Source: Geoglobus acetivorans (GTDB taxonomy: Archaea > Halobacteriota > Archaeoglobi > Archaeoglobales > Archaeoglobaceae). From it: a stretch of DNA of 64,000 nt. The stretch lies in contig NZ_CP009552.1 of NCBI RefSeq assembly GCF_000789255.1, positions 1,054,001-1,118,000 of the forward strand, read 5' to 3'. A program made the translations under genes and the position numbers. The notes below the pieces were generated by a model. It saw only the letters and a list, made by a program, of their open reading frames with translations, was not told the origin of the DNA and did no database searches. This document shows, piece by piece, positions 1-7,132 of the stretch; the stretch's first letter is position 1, and each line of letters opens with the position of its first letter.

Positions 1-503
1 TTCCCCTTCAGAGAAGACAGCTCAAACGCCAGGTCTTCCAGCACTGATATGTCCATTGTTCCCGCATTTTCCAGAATTCTGACTGTGCGGTCTATGATCT
101 TCGTCTCCTCCTTCGACAGGAATTCACCTCTGTTTCCCGCATCTATGGAAAGTGTCTTCAGAGCTGCAAGCTCCGAGAATATTGGTGACAGCTCGAGAAA
201 ATCCATTTCCCGCTCAGGCTGAATCTCCACAGTGTTTTCTTCAAAACGGTAGGTTCCGAACTGGAAATCCCTGCCGTTCTCAAGCTCCCTCAGAACTATC
301 CTGAAAGTCTCAATCGGAGCGTTCTCAAATTCCAGCTCTCCGGATGAAAGCACGATAACATAGTTCCTGTATTTCCCAACTCTGACCTCTTTGTTTTCCG
401 CAATAACCTCCACGTTGCCCAGTTTTCTGAAACTCGGCTTTAAATCTGGTATGCTGTTCAGAACGTCTTCCAGCTCTTCTGCATGGAAAATGCTGAGCTC
501 CAC
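1..503 (-). CDS. Hypothetical protein, C-terminus cut off by the window edge
   Basis: An open frame reads leftward from a GTG at 503 with a Shine-Dalgarno-like AGAGGT about 8 nt upstream, and runs off the left edge after about 167 codons. The protein starts MELSIFHAEELED, with the GTG start read as Met, and continues as a charged, mixed alpha/beta sequence with no signal peptide, membrane segment or motif I recognise. An alternative ATG frame over 325-522 overlaps it but is arginine/cysteine-rich and looks like a shadow. The gene is divergent from the actin-like gene at 645 and shares its 140-bp intergenic region, so the two could be co-regulated. Function unknown. Confidence 0.7.
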   Translation of the reverse strand, partial: MELSIFHAEELEDVLNSIPDLKPSFRKLGNVEVIAENKEVRVGKYRNYVIVLSSGELEFENAPIETFRIVLRELENGRDFQFGTYRFEENTVEIQPEREMDFLELSPIFSELAALKTLSIDAGNRGEFLSKEETKIIDRTVRILENAGTMDISVLEDLAFELSSLKG

Positions 504-585
504 AGGAATAACCTCTCTTCATATTTAAAAATTTGATGAATCGATTTTCTCTATAACTCTCCGCTGTAATTCAAAAAACCCATGC

Positions 586-637
586 TGGTTGATTGGTAAA
601 TTTTAAAAACGCATAACCATAGCAATTATACGGAGGT
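586..637 (+). promoter_or_regulatory. Promoter and RBS of the actin-like/MinD unit
   Basis: A TATA-like TTTTAAAAA lies at 601-609 and a strong Shine-Dalgarno GGAGGT at 632-637, 7 nt before the ATG at 645. The stretch TGGTTGATTGGTAAA (586-600) just upstream of the TATA box recurs almost unchanged upstream of the gene at 5843. Assignment rests on archaeal promoter spacing only. Confidence 0.55.
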
Positions 638-644
638 AATTATT

Positions 645-1688
645 ATGGCAGAAGGTAATGGTGGCAACGAAACAAACAAAAAGCCAGGCGTTATTCCTGT
701 GGGTATAAAGGTCGGTTCTCAGAAAACCGTTATTGCGATGGGAGACGAGATACACGTTGAGGAGACCTGCATTAGAGAAAAGGAGAATCCCGTTACCGGA
801 GCAAAGGACTACATCATCGGTAACGATGCTTCCGAGCTTTATGGAGATGACGTCACATACATGCTCAGAGGAGGTTTGCCGGCAACAGAAGAGGAGGCTG
901 AACTGCTCAGAATCTTTCTCGGAGAGGTGGCCAAGAAGTACGGGATTCCTGAAAACTCCTACGTCACGTATGCCATCCCATCCACGGAGCTGGAAGAGGG
1001 CATCGCACTTTTCAAGAAGGTTGTGAGTCAGGTTCCAATCGGATGGTCGGGGAAAGAAGTCTGGAATGACTCATTTCTGGCATCACTCGCCCTTCCAGAG
1101 GGTCTGGGAATTCTCGACAGGACATACGCAGTTATAAACCTGGGCTCCACAACCACGGAATTTGTTGCCGTGAGAAAGGGTGAAATCGTATTCAGCATGG
1201 TTACCGGAGAGGTTTCGGGAGACGTGGTTGACAGGTGGATAAAGAACGAAATCATGAACCTCACGAGAGGTGCGGTTAACGTTGACCTGTCCACCGCAAG
1301 AGAATACAAGGAGAGGTATGCAAATCTGCTCGAGTGGAAAAACATAAAGGAGACGGTTCAGCTCTTCGAAAAGGGTCAGTTCACATTCAGACTTGATGAG
1401 GCTGTGAACAGACCTGTGGAAAGATATCTTGATGGACTGATAGACTTCGTGACCCTTGAGGTACTGCCATCCCTTGCAGAGTTCAATTTCAAGATTTACA
1501 GGCTGGTAACGGGTTCAGAATTCGTGCTGACCGGCGGTATGGCGAGGATTCCAGGACTCAAGGAGAAGTTCGAAACCAAACTGTCAGATGCTCTGGGAAG
1601 TGCCATAAAAATCAGAGTTCCGGATGACCCGCTGACAGCCTCAGCAAGAGGTGCACTCACGATAAGCACTCTGAGAATCAAAAAGTGA
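645..1688 (+). CDS. MreB/actin-like (ASKHA fold) protein
   Basis: This 347-residue protein has the actin/Hsp70 fold landmarks in order. Phosphate-1 is GIKVGSQKT (about 20-28), phosphate-2 is INLGSTTTE (about 164-172), the adenosine loop is LTGGMARIPG (295-304), and an MreB-like tail DDPLTASARG lies near 327-336. The usual acidic residue of phosphate-1 is Lys22, and the Asp that normally opens phosphate-2 is Asn165, so nucleotide hydrolysis may be altered or lost. It is soluble, with an unstructured Asn/Gly-rich N-terminus. It heads a unit with a coiled-coil protein 9 nt downstream and a MinD-type ATPase, which suggests filament-based positioning or shape control. MreB is the closest family I recognise, but it could be an archaeal crenactin-type or plasmid-type actin. 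Confidence 0.85.
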   Translation: MAEGNGGNETNKKPGVIPVGIKVGSQKTVIAMGDEIHVEETCIREKENPVTGAKDYIIGNDASELYGDDVTYMLRGGLPATEEEAELLRIFLGEVAKKYGIPENSYVTYAIPSTELEEGIALFKKVVSQVPIGWSGKEVWNDSFLASLALPEGLGILDRTYAVINLGSTTTEFVAVRKGEIVFSMVTGEVSGDVVDRWIKNEIMNLTRGAVNVDLSTAREYKERYANLLEWKNIKETVQLFEKGQFTFRLDEAVNRPVERYLDGLIDFVTLEVLPSLAEFNFKIYRLVTGSEFVLTGGMARIPGLKEKFETKLSDALGSAIKIRVPDDPLTASARGALTISTLRIKK

Positions 1689-1697
1689 GCGTGAAAG

Positions 1698-2321
1698 GTG
1701 ATGTCCGCTGAAATCCTGAAAAAATGGGACCATCTGTTTGAACAGCTGAAAAAATTCGTTGAAGAGGATTTGCCGGCCCTTGAAGAAGCAATAATACAAT
1801 CTACAGAACAGATAAAACATATAGATTCCAAAACCGAAGAATTGAGGTCAGAATTCCTTGAAGAACTTGAAAAAAGAGATGATCAGATAAAGAAGATTAC
1901 GGAAAGAGTCGAAAACCTTGAAAAACTGGTAGACAGTTCAAAAATCAGTGAGCTCATCAAACAAGTGCTTTCATCAATTTCTTTCCAGAAAAAATACAAG
2001 GAAGATCTGGAAAACCTCAAACTACTGATTTCTGATCTCGAGAACAAAATAGAAGAAATCAACGCAAGTAGTGTTTTCAACGAAATAAGTCAGATGAAGG
2101 CGGAGATCTCACGATTATCAGAATCCCTTGGTCAGGTCGATACCATTTCTGAAGAGGCTTCTGCAAAAGAGCTCGAAAAATTATCAACCGAAATGGCTGA
2201 ACTGAAGAATGCTGTCGCTCAAATAAGTATGGAGATCGGACAGCTGAAGAACAGCGTCAGTGAGAGATACTGGGTGAGTAAGGAAAGGAAAACAGAGAGT
2301 AAATCCCCGAGGATTCTATGA
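1698..2321 (+). CDS. Coiled-coil protein
   Basis: A 207-residue, Glu/Lys/Leu/Ser-rich protein that is predicted almost entirely as alpha-helical coiled coil from about residue 10 to 190, with repeated leucine/isoleucine heptads and few aromatics or prolines. There is no signal peptide or membrane segment. Translation can begin at GTG 1698 or, more likely, at ATG 1701 next to it. The stop codon overlaps the next gene's start (ATGA at 2318-2321), so the two are translationally coupled. Lying between an actin-like protein and a MinD/ParA-type ATPase, it is a plausible adaptor linking the two. That role is inferred from context only. Confidence 0.85.
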   Translation: MMSAEILKKWDHLFEQLKKFVEEDLPALEEAIIQSTEQIKHIDSKTEELRSEFLEELEKRDDQIKKITERVENLEKLVDSSKISELIKQVLSSISFQKKYKEDLENLKLLISDLENKIEEINASSVFNEISQMKAEISRLSESLGQVDTISEEASAKELEKLSTEMAELKNAVAQISMEIGQLKNSVSERYWVSKERKTESKSPRIL

Positions 2322-3121
2322 ATACAGCAGACACGCTAATCGAGCTCACAAAATTCGAGCGGAAGCTCAGAAGGATTGTGAGAGACTACTTCAGATTAAA
2401 AACAGCCGGTGCAAGGGTTTTAGCTTTTCCTTCGGGCAAAGGGGGAGTTGGAAAAACCACGGTAACAATGAACCTGGCCTCTGCTCTCGCTCTGAGAAAA
2501 AGGAATGTAATTGTGATAGATGCAAATCTCGCGCTTCCAAATGTCCATACGTTCATTGAAGAGATGCCAGAAAAAACTCTGACAGAGTATCTCATGGGAA
2601 ACGCTGGCGTTGACGAGATAAAATCCAGAATGAAGGTGAGAAATACTGGATTCGACGTTATTCCGGCAAAATCTCTTGTTGACGTGGAAAAGGGGATCGA
2701 AATTGAAAAAGTGAGGGATCTGATACTTGCCCTGAAACCAGATTATGATTACATCCTGATAGATTCCTCGCCCGGATTATCGAAATACGCACTGTATCCT
2801 GCCATGATCTCGGATACAACATTCATAGTCTCTGCCGAACTGAAGCCAGCATACATTGACGCAATCAAGGTGGAATCGGTTCTCAGCAGACTCGGTGTGA
2901 GCTTAGAAGGGTACATCATAAACATGGTTACAAAATCCGGGATCAAATACTTCTACAACAAAAACATATTCGGGATAATCCCTTATGACGGAAAGCTCAA
3001 GAGCATGTTCTCCACAGGCAAGACAATATTTCACTCATGGCTCAGCTTCCTTTACCCGAGCAGAAATGCATTCCTGCACCTTGCCGACAGGATTGTTGCA
3101 GAATACCCTCCCATGGTCTGA
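2318..3121 (+). CDS. MinD/ParA-family P-loop ATPase
   Basis: 267 residues. After an N-terminal amphipathic extension of about 30 residues comes the deviant Walker A SGKGGVGKTT (39-48), with the signature lysine typical of the ParA/MinD/SIMIBI class. It is followed by a switch I-like DANLALPN (68-75) and a DSSPG switch II near 149. Such ATPases dimerise on ATP and pattern cargo on membrane or DNA. The last 30 residues (FHSWLSFLYP region) are hydrophobic and could form a membrane-binding helix as in MinD. The start overlaps the upstream stop by 4 nt. No ParB-like partner is present. The actin-like and coiled-coil neighbours suggest positioning of a cellular structure. Confidence 0.88.
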   Translation: MNTADTLIELTKFERKLRRIVRDYFRLKTAGARVLAFPSGKGGVGKTTVTMNLASALALRKRNVIVIDANLALPNVHTFIEEMPEKTLTEYLMGNAGVDEIKSRMKVRNTGFDVIPAKSLVDVEKGIEIEKVRDLILALKPDYDYILIDSSPGLSKYALYPAMISDTTFIVSAELKPAYIDAIKVESVLSRLGVSLEGYIINMVTKSGIKYFYNKNIFGIIPYDGKLKSMFSTGKTIFHSWLSFLYPSRNAFLHLADRIVAEYPPMV

Positions 3122-3171
3122 TTCACTCAAACGCAACAGTTATATTCAAATCGTGATAATGCTGAAAGCAG

Positions 3172-3307
3172 GGGGTCGTGGCGTAGCCAGGAAGCGCGGC
3201 GGGCTCCAGCGGTGTGATGACTGATGGGTCTGCTGAGCGGTGATGATCCGCTGGAGTGCTGACCCGGGGAGACCCGCCAGTCGTGGGTTCAAATCCCACC
3301 GGCCCCA
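3172..3307 (+). tRNA. tRNA-Trp (CCA) with a 62-nt intron encoding a box C/D guide
   Basis: Acceptor GGGGTCG (3172-3178) pairs with CGGCCCC (3300-3306), with A73 at 3307 and no encoded CCA. The D-arm, the anticodon stem GCGGG/CCCGC, the loop with CCA at 3206-3208, and the T-arm GTGGG/CCCAC are all intact. The intron runs from 3210 to 3271, between nucleotides 37 and 38, the standard place for archaeal tRNA-Trp. It carries box C (3214-3220), D' (3233-3236), C' (3240-3246) and D (3259-3262). Splicing would need EndA, which is encoded at 39886 in this window. Confidence 0.96.
3210..3271 (+). ncRNA. Box C/D guide RNA inside the tRNA-Trp intron
   Basis: GTGATGA occurs at 3214-3220 and 3240-3246 (boxes C and C'), and CTGA at 3233-3236 and 3259-3262 (D' and D). 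The D guide CCGCTGGAG pairs across exon 1 and the start of the intron, and its fifth nucleotide from box D faces C34. The D' guide GGGTCT pairs with AGACCC in exon 2, placing its fifth nucleotide opposite C39. This matches the known archaeal arrangement in which the intron guides 2'-O-methylation of residues 34 and 39 of its own precursor. Pairing was worked out by hand from the sequence. Confidence 0.92.
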
Positions 3308-3312
3308 TTCCG

Positions 3313-3345
3313 ATGTGGGTTGGCAATTCCGCCAAACCCCCACAT
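3313..3345 (+). terminator. Stem-loop directly downstream of tRNA-Trp
   Basis: ATGTGGG-TTGGC (3313-3324) pairs with GCCAA-acc-CCCACAT (3331-3345) across a 6-nt loop, with a 3-nt bulge, and is followed by a T-rich run (ATTTTTC). It fits a transcription end or processing hairpin for the tRNA. A second small hairpin (ATCTCC/GGAGAT) lies near 3389-3405. Role is inferred. Confidence 0.45.
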
Positions 3346-3551
3346 TCATTTTTCTCACACTTCTGGAACTGCATCCGCATACCGGCTGCATCTCCATTAG
3401 GGAGATATGTTCAGGACAGTTCAGCACCCCTACAATCAGAATTGTCCATTAAATTAGTCGGACGTGATTGCCCACAAACCACCTATGTTTACAGTCATAC
3501 AATCTTATTCAACCAACAAATATACTATGAAAAGATACAGCAAAAGTCGTA

Positions 3552-3896
3552 ATGAAAGAAAACCTGATGAAAAATCTGAAAAAACTCTCCAAAACTGGAA
3601 GCTTCAAAATACTGATTGCCTTAAATGACGGTTCCAAAAGATGGAGTCAGTTGGAGAAAGTAACTTACAAGAAGAGTCCATACCAAAGCATCAATGGGCT
3701 TTTCGATATAGACCTGATTGAAGTAACAGTAGCTCAGGATGTTTCTACAGGCTTGAAAGCCTACCAGTTCGCTCATCCAGGCAAAAAAGTTGTTCAGTAT
3801 CTGGAGCAGATTGAGAAGGAGTTTGAGGAGTACCATTCCAAGGCTCCGCCTAAGGATCCGGAGGAGTTTATTGGGGAGTTGATGGAGGAAGATTGA
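3552..3896 (+). CDS. Winged-helix transcriptional regulator-like protein
   Basis: A 114-residue basic protein whose residues 10-80 look like a winged helix-turn-helix. A helix ends in the FKILIAL segment, then comes a turn, a putative recognition helix at SPYQSINGLFDI, and a beta-wing carrying VTVAQDVSTGLKAYQF. The C-terminal 30 residues are acidic and helical and may mediate dimerisation. It resembles archaeal HxlR/MarR-like one-domain regulators without a clear family match. Its stop codon abuts the ATG of the membrane protein at 3897, so the pair is probably an operon and the regulator may act on it. The segment is AT-rich compared with flanking core genes, which suggests acquisition. Confidence 0.65.
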   Translation: MKENLMKNLKKLSKTGSFKILIALNDGSKRWSQLEKVTYKKSPYQSINGLFDIDLIEVTVAQDVSTGLKAYQFAHPGKKVVQYLEQIEKEFEEYHSKAPPKDPEEFIGELMEED

Positions 3897-4823
3897 ATGC
3901 TCAATATAGACCTACTGACCAATCTGTCCAACCATCTCAGCAACACGTTAGTGTTAGCGATAATAACGGCCCTTTTAACAGCATTGGTGAATCAATGGTG
4001 GGAAACAAGTATAAAGAGAAAAAATATTATAGGGTCGCTAAAAAATCATGAGACTGTTCGCAAATTGATATCTCATGCCAATTTTTATCCCACTAAGACG
4101 ATTTTTATTTTAATTATGTTATATGTTTTATTGATGTTTCTGATTCCCATTTATGAAATTTATGGTCCCGAAACTTTTAACACATTAATCCACACTCCAA
4201 TTAAAGATTTAGACGACGACGTACCTGCACGTATGTCTATTTGGAGTTCGTTTCTACTCCTTTTCTTTTACCTAACCTATACTGTGGCGCTCAGAGTTTT
4301 CCAACAGCGAGAAAATTTCCTCAAGAAACATTGCGAAGAACTATATACTTTTAAAGTACTCGCTGATGCTTTATTTTCAACTGCAATAGCAGTATTCATA
4401 GCAATATTTATAATAGAGTATCTTAAAGCAGTAAATACTGGAATTATCTGGTTTACTGCCGTATTGCTGATCTTAACTGCAATCATTTGGAGTTATATGT
4501 ATTCAGTTAACCATGATATCTACCTACAATTGAAAAACTACTTGATAACTTCTAAACTAGAGATCTTCGAGCACGAACTACCGTATGTAATAGTTTCAAC
4601 AAAAAGTGGCAAAGCAGAAGGGAATATTTGGAATTTGTTTGATAAAACAAGTTTGGTTCTTAACACACGTTATGGAAGTCGTATTTACATCCTATGGAAC
4701 GAAATCTCATGGATCAAAGTAATAGAGCCTAAAGATCAAAACGAGGTATTTATTAAGGAACTCAAAAAAGATGATAGCAATAAGAGTTCCTTCCGGAAAC
4801 GTGTGTTAAGATTGTTGAAGTGA
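3897..4823 (+). CDS. Multi-pass membrane protein of unknown function
   Basis: 308 residues with about five hydrophobic spans (roughly 17-37, 58-80, 105-128, 157-178 and 183-205), followed by a soluble C-terminal domain of about 100 residues with alternating beta-strand character (YVIVST and LVLNTRYGSRIYILW segments). That region may be a small barrel. I do not recognise the family. The gene follows the winged-helix gene without a gap and has a markedly lower GC content and different codon use from core genes here, including runs of AAA/AAT/TTT. It looks like part of the accessory island downstream of tRNA-Trp. Confidence 0.7.
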   Translation: MLNIDLLTNLSNHLSNTLVLAIITALLTALVNQWWETSIKRKNIIGSLKNHETVRKLISHANFYPTKTIFILIMLYVLLMFLIPIYEIYGPETFNTLIHTPIKDLDDDVPARMSIWSSFLLLFFYLTYTVALRVFQQRENFLKKHCEELYTFKVLADALFSTAIAVFIAIFIIEYLKAVNTGIIWFTAVLLILTAIIWSYMYSVNHDIYLQLKNYLITSKLEIFEHELPYVIVSTKSGKAEGNIWNLFDKTSLVLNTRYGSRIYILWNEISWIKVIEPKDQNEVFIKELKKDDSNKSSFRKRVLRLLK

Positions 4824-4847
4824 CGAAGAGAAAAAATAACTAAGTTC

Positions 4848-5669
4848 TCATCTCCTCTTCCTCTTCTTAACCAGCTCAAACGTCCACCCGCCCCTCCTTC
4901 TGACCTCTGCCTCAACCTCCACGTATTTAATCCCGTCTTCATCCAGCAACTCCAGAATGTCGTCGATGTTTACTCCCTTTCCAATGGGCCTGACAATGAC
5001 TGCCGCCACATCTCTGAGCCTTTTCCGATATATTCTGAGCTGAGTTGGCAAATAAGCCAGCCCGGTACTGTCTGCGATCTTGACCTCTATACCATATACT
5101 CCATCTATGAGGATGTCAACTCTTTTCCCTCTTTCGATGGTTACCTGCCTCGCCACTCTATCCTCGCCTAGATGCACTTTCAGGAACATGGCCAACTGCT
5201 TTTCCAGATCCTCTTCATCCCTCGTCATTTCCGGCCTGAATTCCCTCTGGATCAAATCGAGAATCTCGTCGAACTCGCTTTCAGGTTGAAGATCAACATC
5301 TTCCTCTTCACCAAATAGCTCGGCCTCAAACTCTTCGAGATCTCGAAGAATATCCTGATACCTGACTCCAAATTTCTTGGCATACTCTACAACATCGTCA
5401 AGATCAAGCTCATCCACAATCAAATCGATAAACTCGTTCTTGCTCCTCGCTTTTCTCGGCCCTCTTTTTCCCTCAACATACGGAGGGATGTCTTCCGATA
5501 TGCAAATACGCTCAAGCTGCCAGACAGCAAAACGTGAAAGTAAAAGAAGTTTACTCTCATATACTCTCCTATAGAACTCTCTTTTTTTCATATATGTGTC
5601 TGCAGCCTCTGAAACTTTCTCAACTGCCCTTTCTGCCAGTTCTTTAAATCGATTTATCCAGTCAGACAT
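4848..5669 (-). CDS. Putative nuclease: SAP-like domain plus PD-(D/E)XK fold
   Basis: 273 residues. Residues 40-100 (SRFAVWQLERIC ... KNEFIDLIVDEL) resemble a SAP-type helix-extended-loop-helix DNA-binding motif. An acidic linker follows (about 112-145). The C-terminal half has the restriction-endonuclease-fold signature: an acidic helix near 155, then VDILIDG (Asp185), then GIEVKI (Glu195, Lys197), giving the D...ExK triad. The extreme C-terminus is strongly basic. It is predicted to bind and cut nucleic acid, possibly for defence or repair. It is convergent with the membrane gene at 3897 and divergent from the HEPN-like gene at 5843. The fold assignment rests on motifs read by eye. Confidence 0.65.
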   Translation of the reverse strand: MSDWINRFKELAERAVEKVSEAADTYMKKREFYRRVYESKLLLLSRFAVWQLERICISEDIPPYVEGKRGPRKARSKNEFIDLIVDELDLDDVVEYAKKFGVRYQDILRDLEEFEAELFGEEEDVDLQPESEFDEILDLIQREFRPEMTRDEEDLEKQLAMFLKVHLGEDRVARQVTIERGKRVDILIDGVYGIEVKIADSTGLAYLPTQLRIYRKRLRDVAAVIVRPIGKGVNIDDILELLDEDGIKYVEVEAEVRRRGGWTFELVKKRKRR

Positions 5670-5724
5670 ATGTTCTGGGATATGCCAATAAATTTTAAAA
5701 ATTTGCTTTTACGCTAACATATAT

Positions 5725-5749
5725 TGGCTGATTGGCAAACTTTTAAATA
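5725..5749 (+). promoter_or_regulatory. Promoter upstream of the HEPN-like gene
   Basis: TGGCTGATTGGCAAAC (5725-5740) followed by the TATA-like TTTTAAATA (5741-5749) closely repeats the arrangement at 586-609. ATTGG occurs twice, 8 bp apart. About 75 nt of leader separates the expected start site from the ATG at 5843. The leader contains a 14-codon ORF (5785-5829) and ends in a strong GGAGGAG ribosome site. Confidence 0.45.
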
Positions 5750-5842
5750 AGTATTTATGCGAGAAAAATTGGGCTAACAAAAGTATGTTTCGCCTGAGGG
5801 TCTTGAAGGGGCTACAAATGGGACTTTAAGGGAGGAGAGAAA

Positions 5843-6616
5843 ATGGGTGACGCTCTACGCATGGCTATTCTTGTAGGGATCAAAGAGAAACTCGGACACA
5901 TTGGTGAAGTGGCGTCTGAATTGAGTGCAAATGTTAAGAATGAAAGAAAAAGTTACAAAAGTGACTATCAAAACCAAATCTCGAATTTAGTCAGATTATA
6001 TGAAGATGCTCAAAAAGAATTAAAGCTAACAGGATTTGGTCAAATATCGGAAATTATGCCTTCCGTATATGTCCCATTATTTCCTAACAAGGAACAGCTG
6101 TTGAGTATGTTAACCGAAGTAACTGCCGGATGTGTTGCGGGAATCACAGCTATTAAAGAGCTACTAAACCGGCAAGCACTCCCAGAAGAGTTCGTCAACA
6201 AATTAAAAGGTTTCAGAAAAAGATTAGAAACAATTGAAGACATTGATCCACTAATCCACAAGAACCTCGACAAAGCCATTTTAGAAATGGAACATGGCCA
6301 TTATCTTGCTTCGGCCCTAATATCTGCGAGAGTTGTCGTCTGGATTCTCCAACAAATTCCCCCTGAAGAAAAAGATCTGGAGAACAAAACAAAGAAGAAA
6401 ATAGAGACTCTAATCAATATGGGGATAATTGACAAAAGCTCAAAAGATGAAATTAAAAAGCTCATTCAAGCGGCTGGATTGGCAAGAAACTTTGTCTCTC
6501 ACAGAATTTCAGTATTTCCTGAGCCAGAGGAGGCCATGATTTTGCTCGGAAATGCTGTTAAGCTTGCTAAGATCTATACAGAGTTTAAGAAAATGGGCGG
6601 ATTAAAGGAGGAATAA
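5843..6616 (+). CDS. HEPN-like domain protein
   Basis: 257 helical residues with a strong GGGAGGAG ribosome site before the ATG. The C-terminal half (about 136-245) has the two-helix pattern of HEPN domains, including the Rx4H signature RNFVSH (Arg215 to His220), which in many HEPN proteins forms the RNase active site. The N-terminal 130 residues are a separate helical region of unknown kind. HEPN proteins commonly act as toxins or defence RNases or as helper domains. No nucleotidyltransferase partner lies beside it. Neighbours are a putative nuclease (divergent) and a small membrane protein whose start codon is 3 nt downstream. Family assignment is by motif, not search. Confidence 0.6.
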   Translation: MGDALRMAILVGIKEKLGHIGEVASELSANVKNERKSYKSDYQNQISNLVRLYEDAQKELKLTGFGQISEIMPSVYVPLFPNKEQLLSMLTEVTAGCVAGITAIKELLNRQALPEEFVNKLKGFRKRLETIEDIDPLIHKNLDKAILEMEHGHYLASALISARVVVWILQQIPPEEKDLENKTKKKIETLINMGIIDKSSKDEIKKLIQAAGLARNFVSHRISVFPEPEEAMILLGNAVKLAKIYTEFKKMGGLKEE

Positions 6617-6619
6617 AAC

Positions 6620-7082
6620 ATGGGGTGGAAGCTGAGATATTACGACTCCTTCCACCGGACTGGAGAAAAAGGTTAAGGTGGAGATCGCTCAAAACAGGCT
6701 TGAGATCGAGTCCAAACACCTGAAAAAGACCGTTTTCATCCAGCACATCAACTCCATAGAGCTGAAAAGGGATCCAGCGTGGAGATATCTTATCGGCGGA
6801 ATCATCTTAACGGTTCCGGGGATTCTGCTAATGCTGAACGTCGATCAGATAATGGCCTCTTTGAAAATCACTGATCAATTTCTTAAGTTCCTGATTGTAA
6901 TGGGGAGCTTTTTCCTGATTCTTTTTGGAGTTATCACGATCGCCTACTGGTGGTATTTACGCAGGTTCATCCTGACGATTTACCTCTCCGGGGATGCTGT
7001 CCCGCTCTACGACAGAAAAGAGAAGCCTTTGAAGGAGATTTATACAAGTCTTCAATCTCTCAAAGAACAAACTTCTCATTAA
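6620..7082 (+). pseudogene. Small membrane protein with an apparent frameshift near its 5' end
   Basis: A well-placed ribosome site (GGAGGAA, 6607-6613) precedes ATG 6620, which opens an 18-codon frame (MGWKLRYYDSFHRTGEKG) stopping at 6674-6676. The rest of the protein lies in the next frame, where only a poorly preceded GTG at 6678 is available. Removing one A from the AAAAA run at 6666-6670 joins the two into a continuous protein of about 153 residues (TGEKVKVEIAQN across the junction). The body has two membrane spans (about 30-50 and 68-92 of the downstream frame, which spans 6678-7082) and a basic soluble region before them. Alternatives are a real decayed gene, a sequencing error or slippage expression. 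Confidence 0.6.
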
Positions 7083-7132
7083 TTGATTTGTAGCGAATAA
7101 AATAATAAAGACCAACACAAACATTCGATTAC

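Noticed and set aside
3240-3552. ORFs overlapping tRNA-Trp on both strands (for example 3256-3552 and 3123-3380)
   Set aside because: They translate tRNA sequence and composition-driven flanks; none has an integrase-like or ribbon-helix-helix N-terminus, unlike the tRNA-Asn case.
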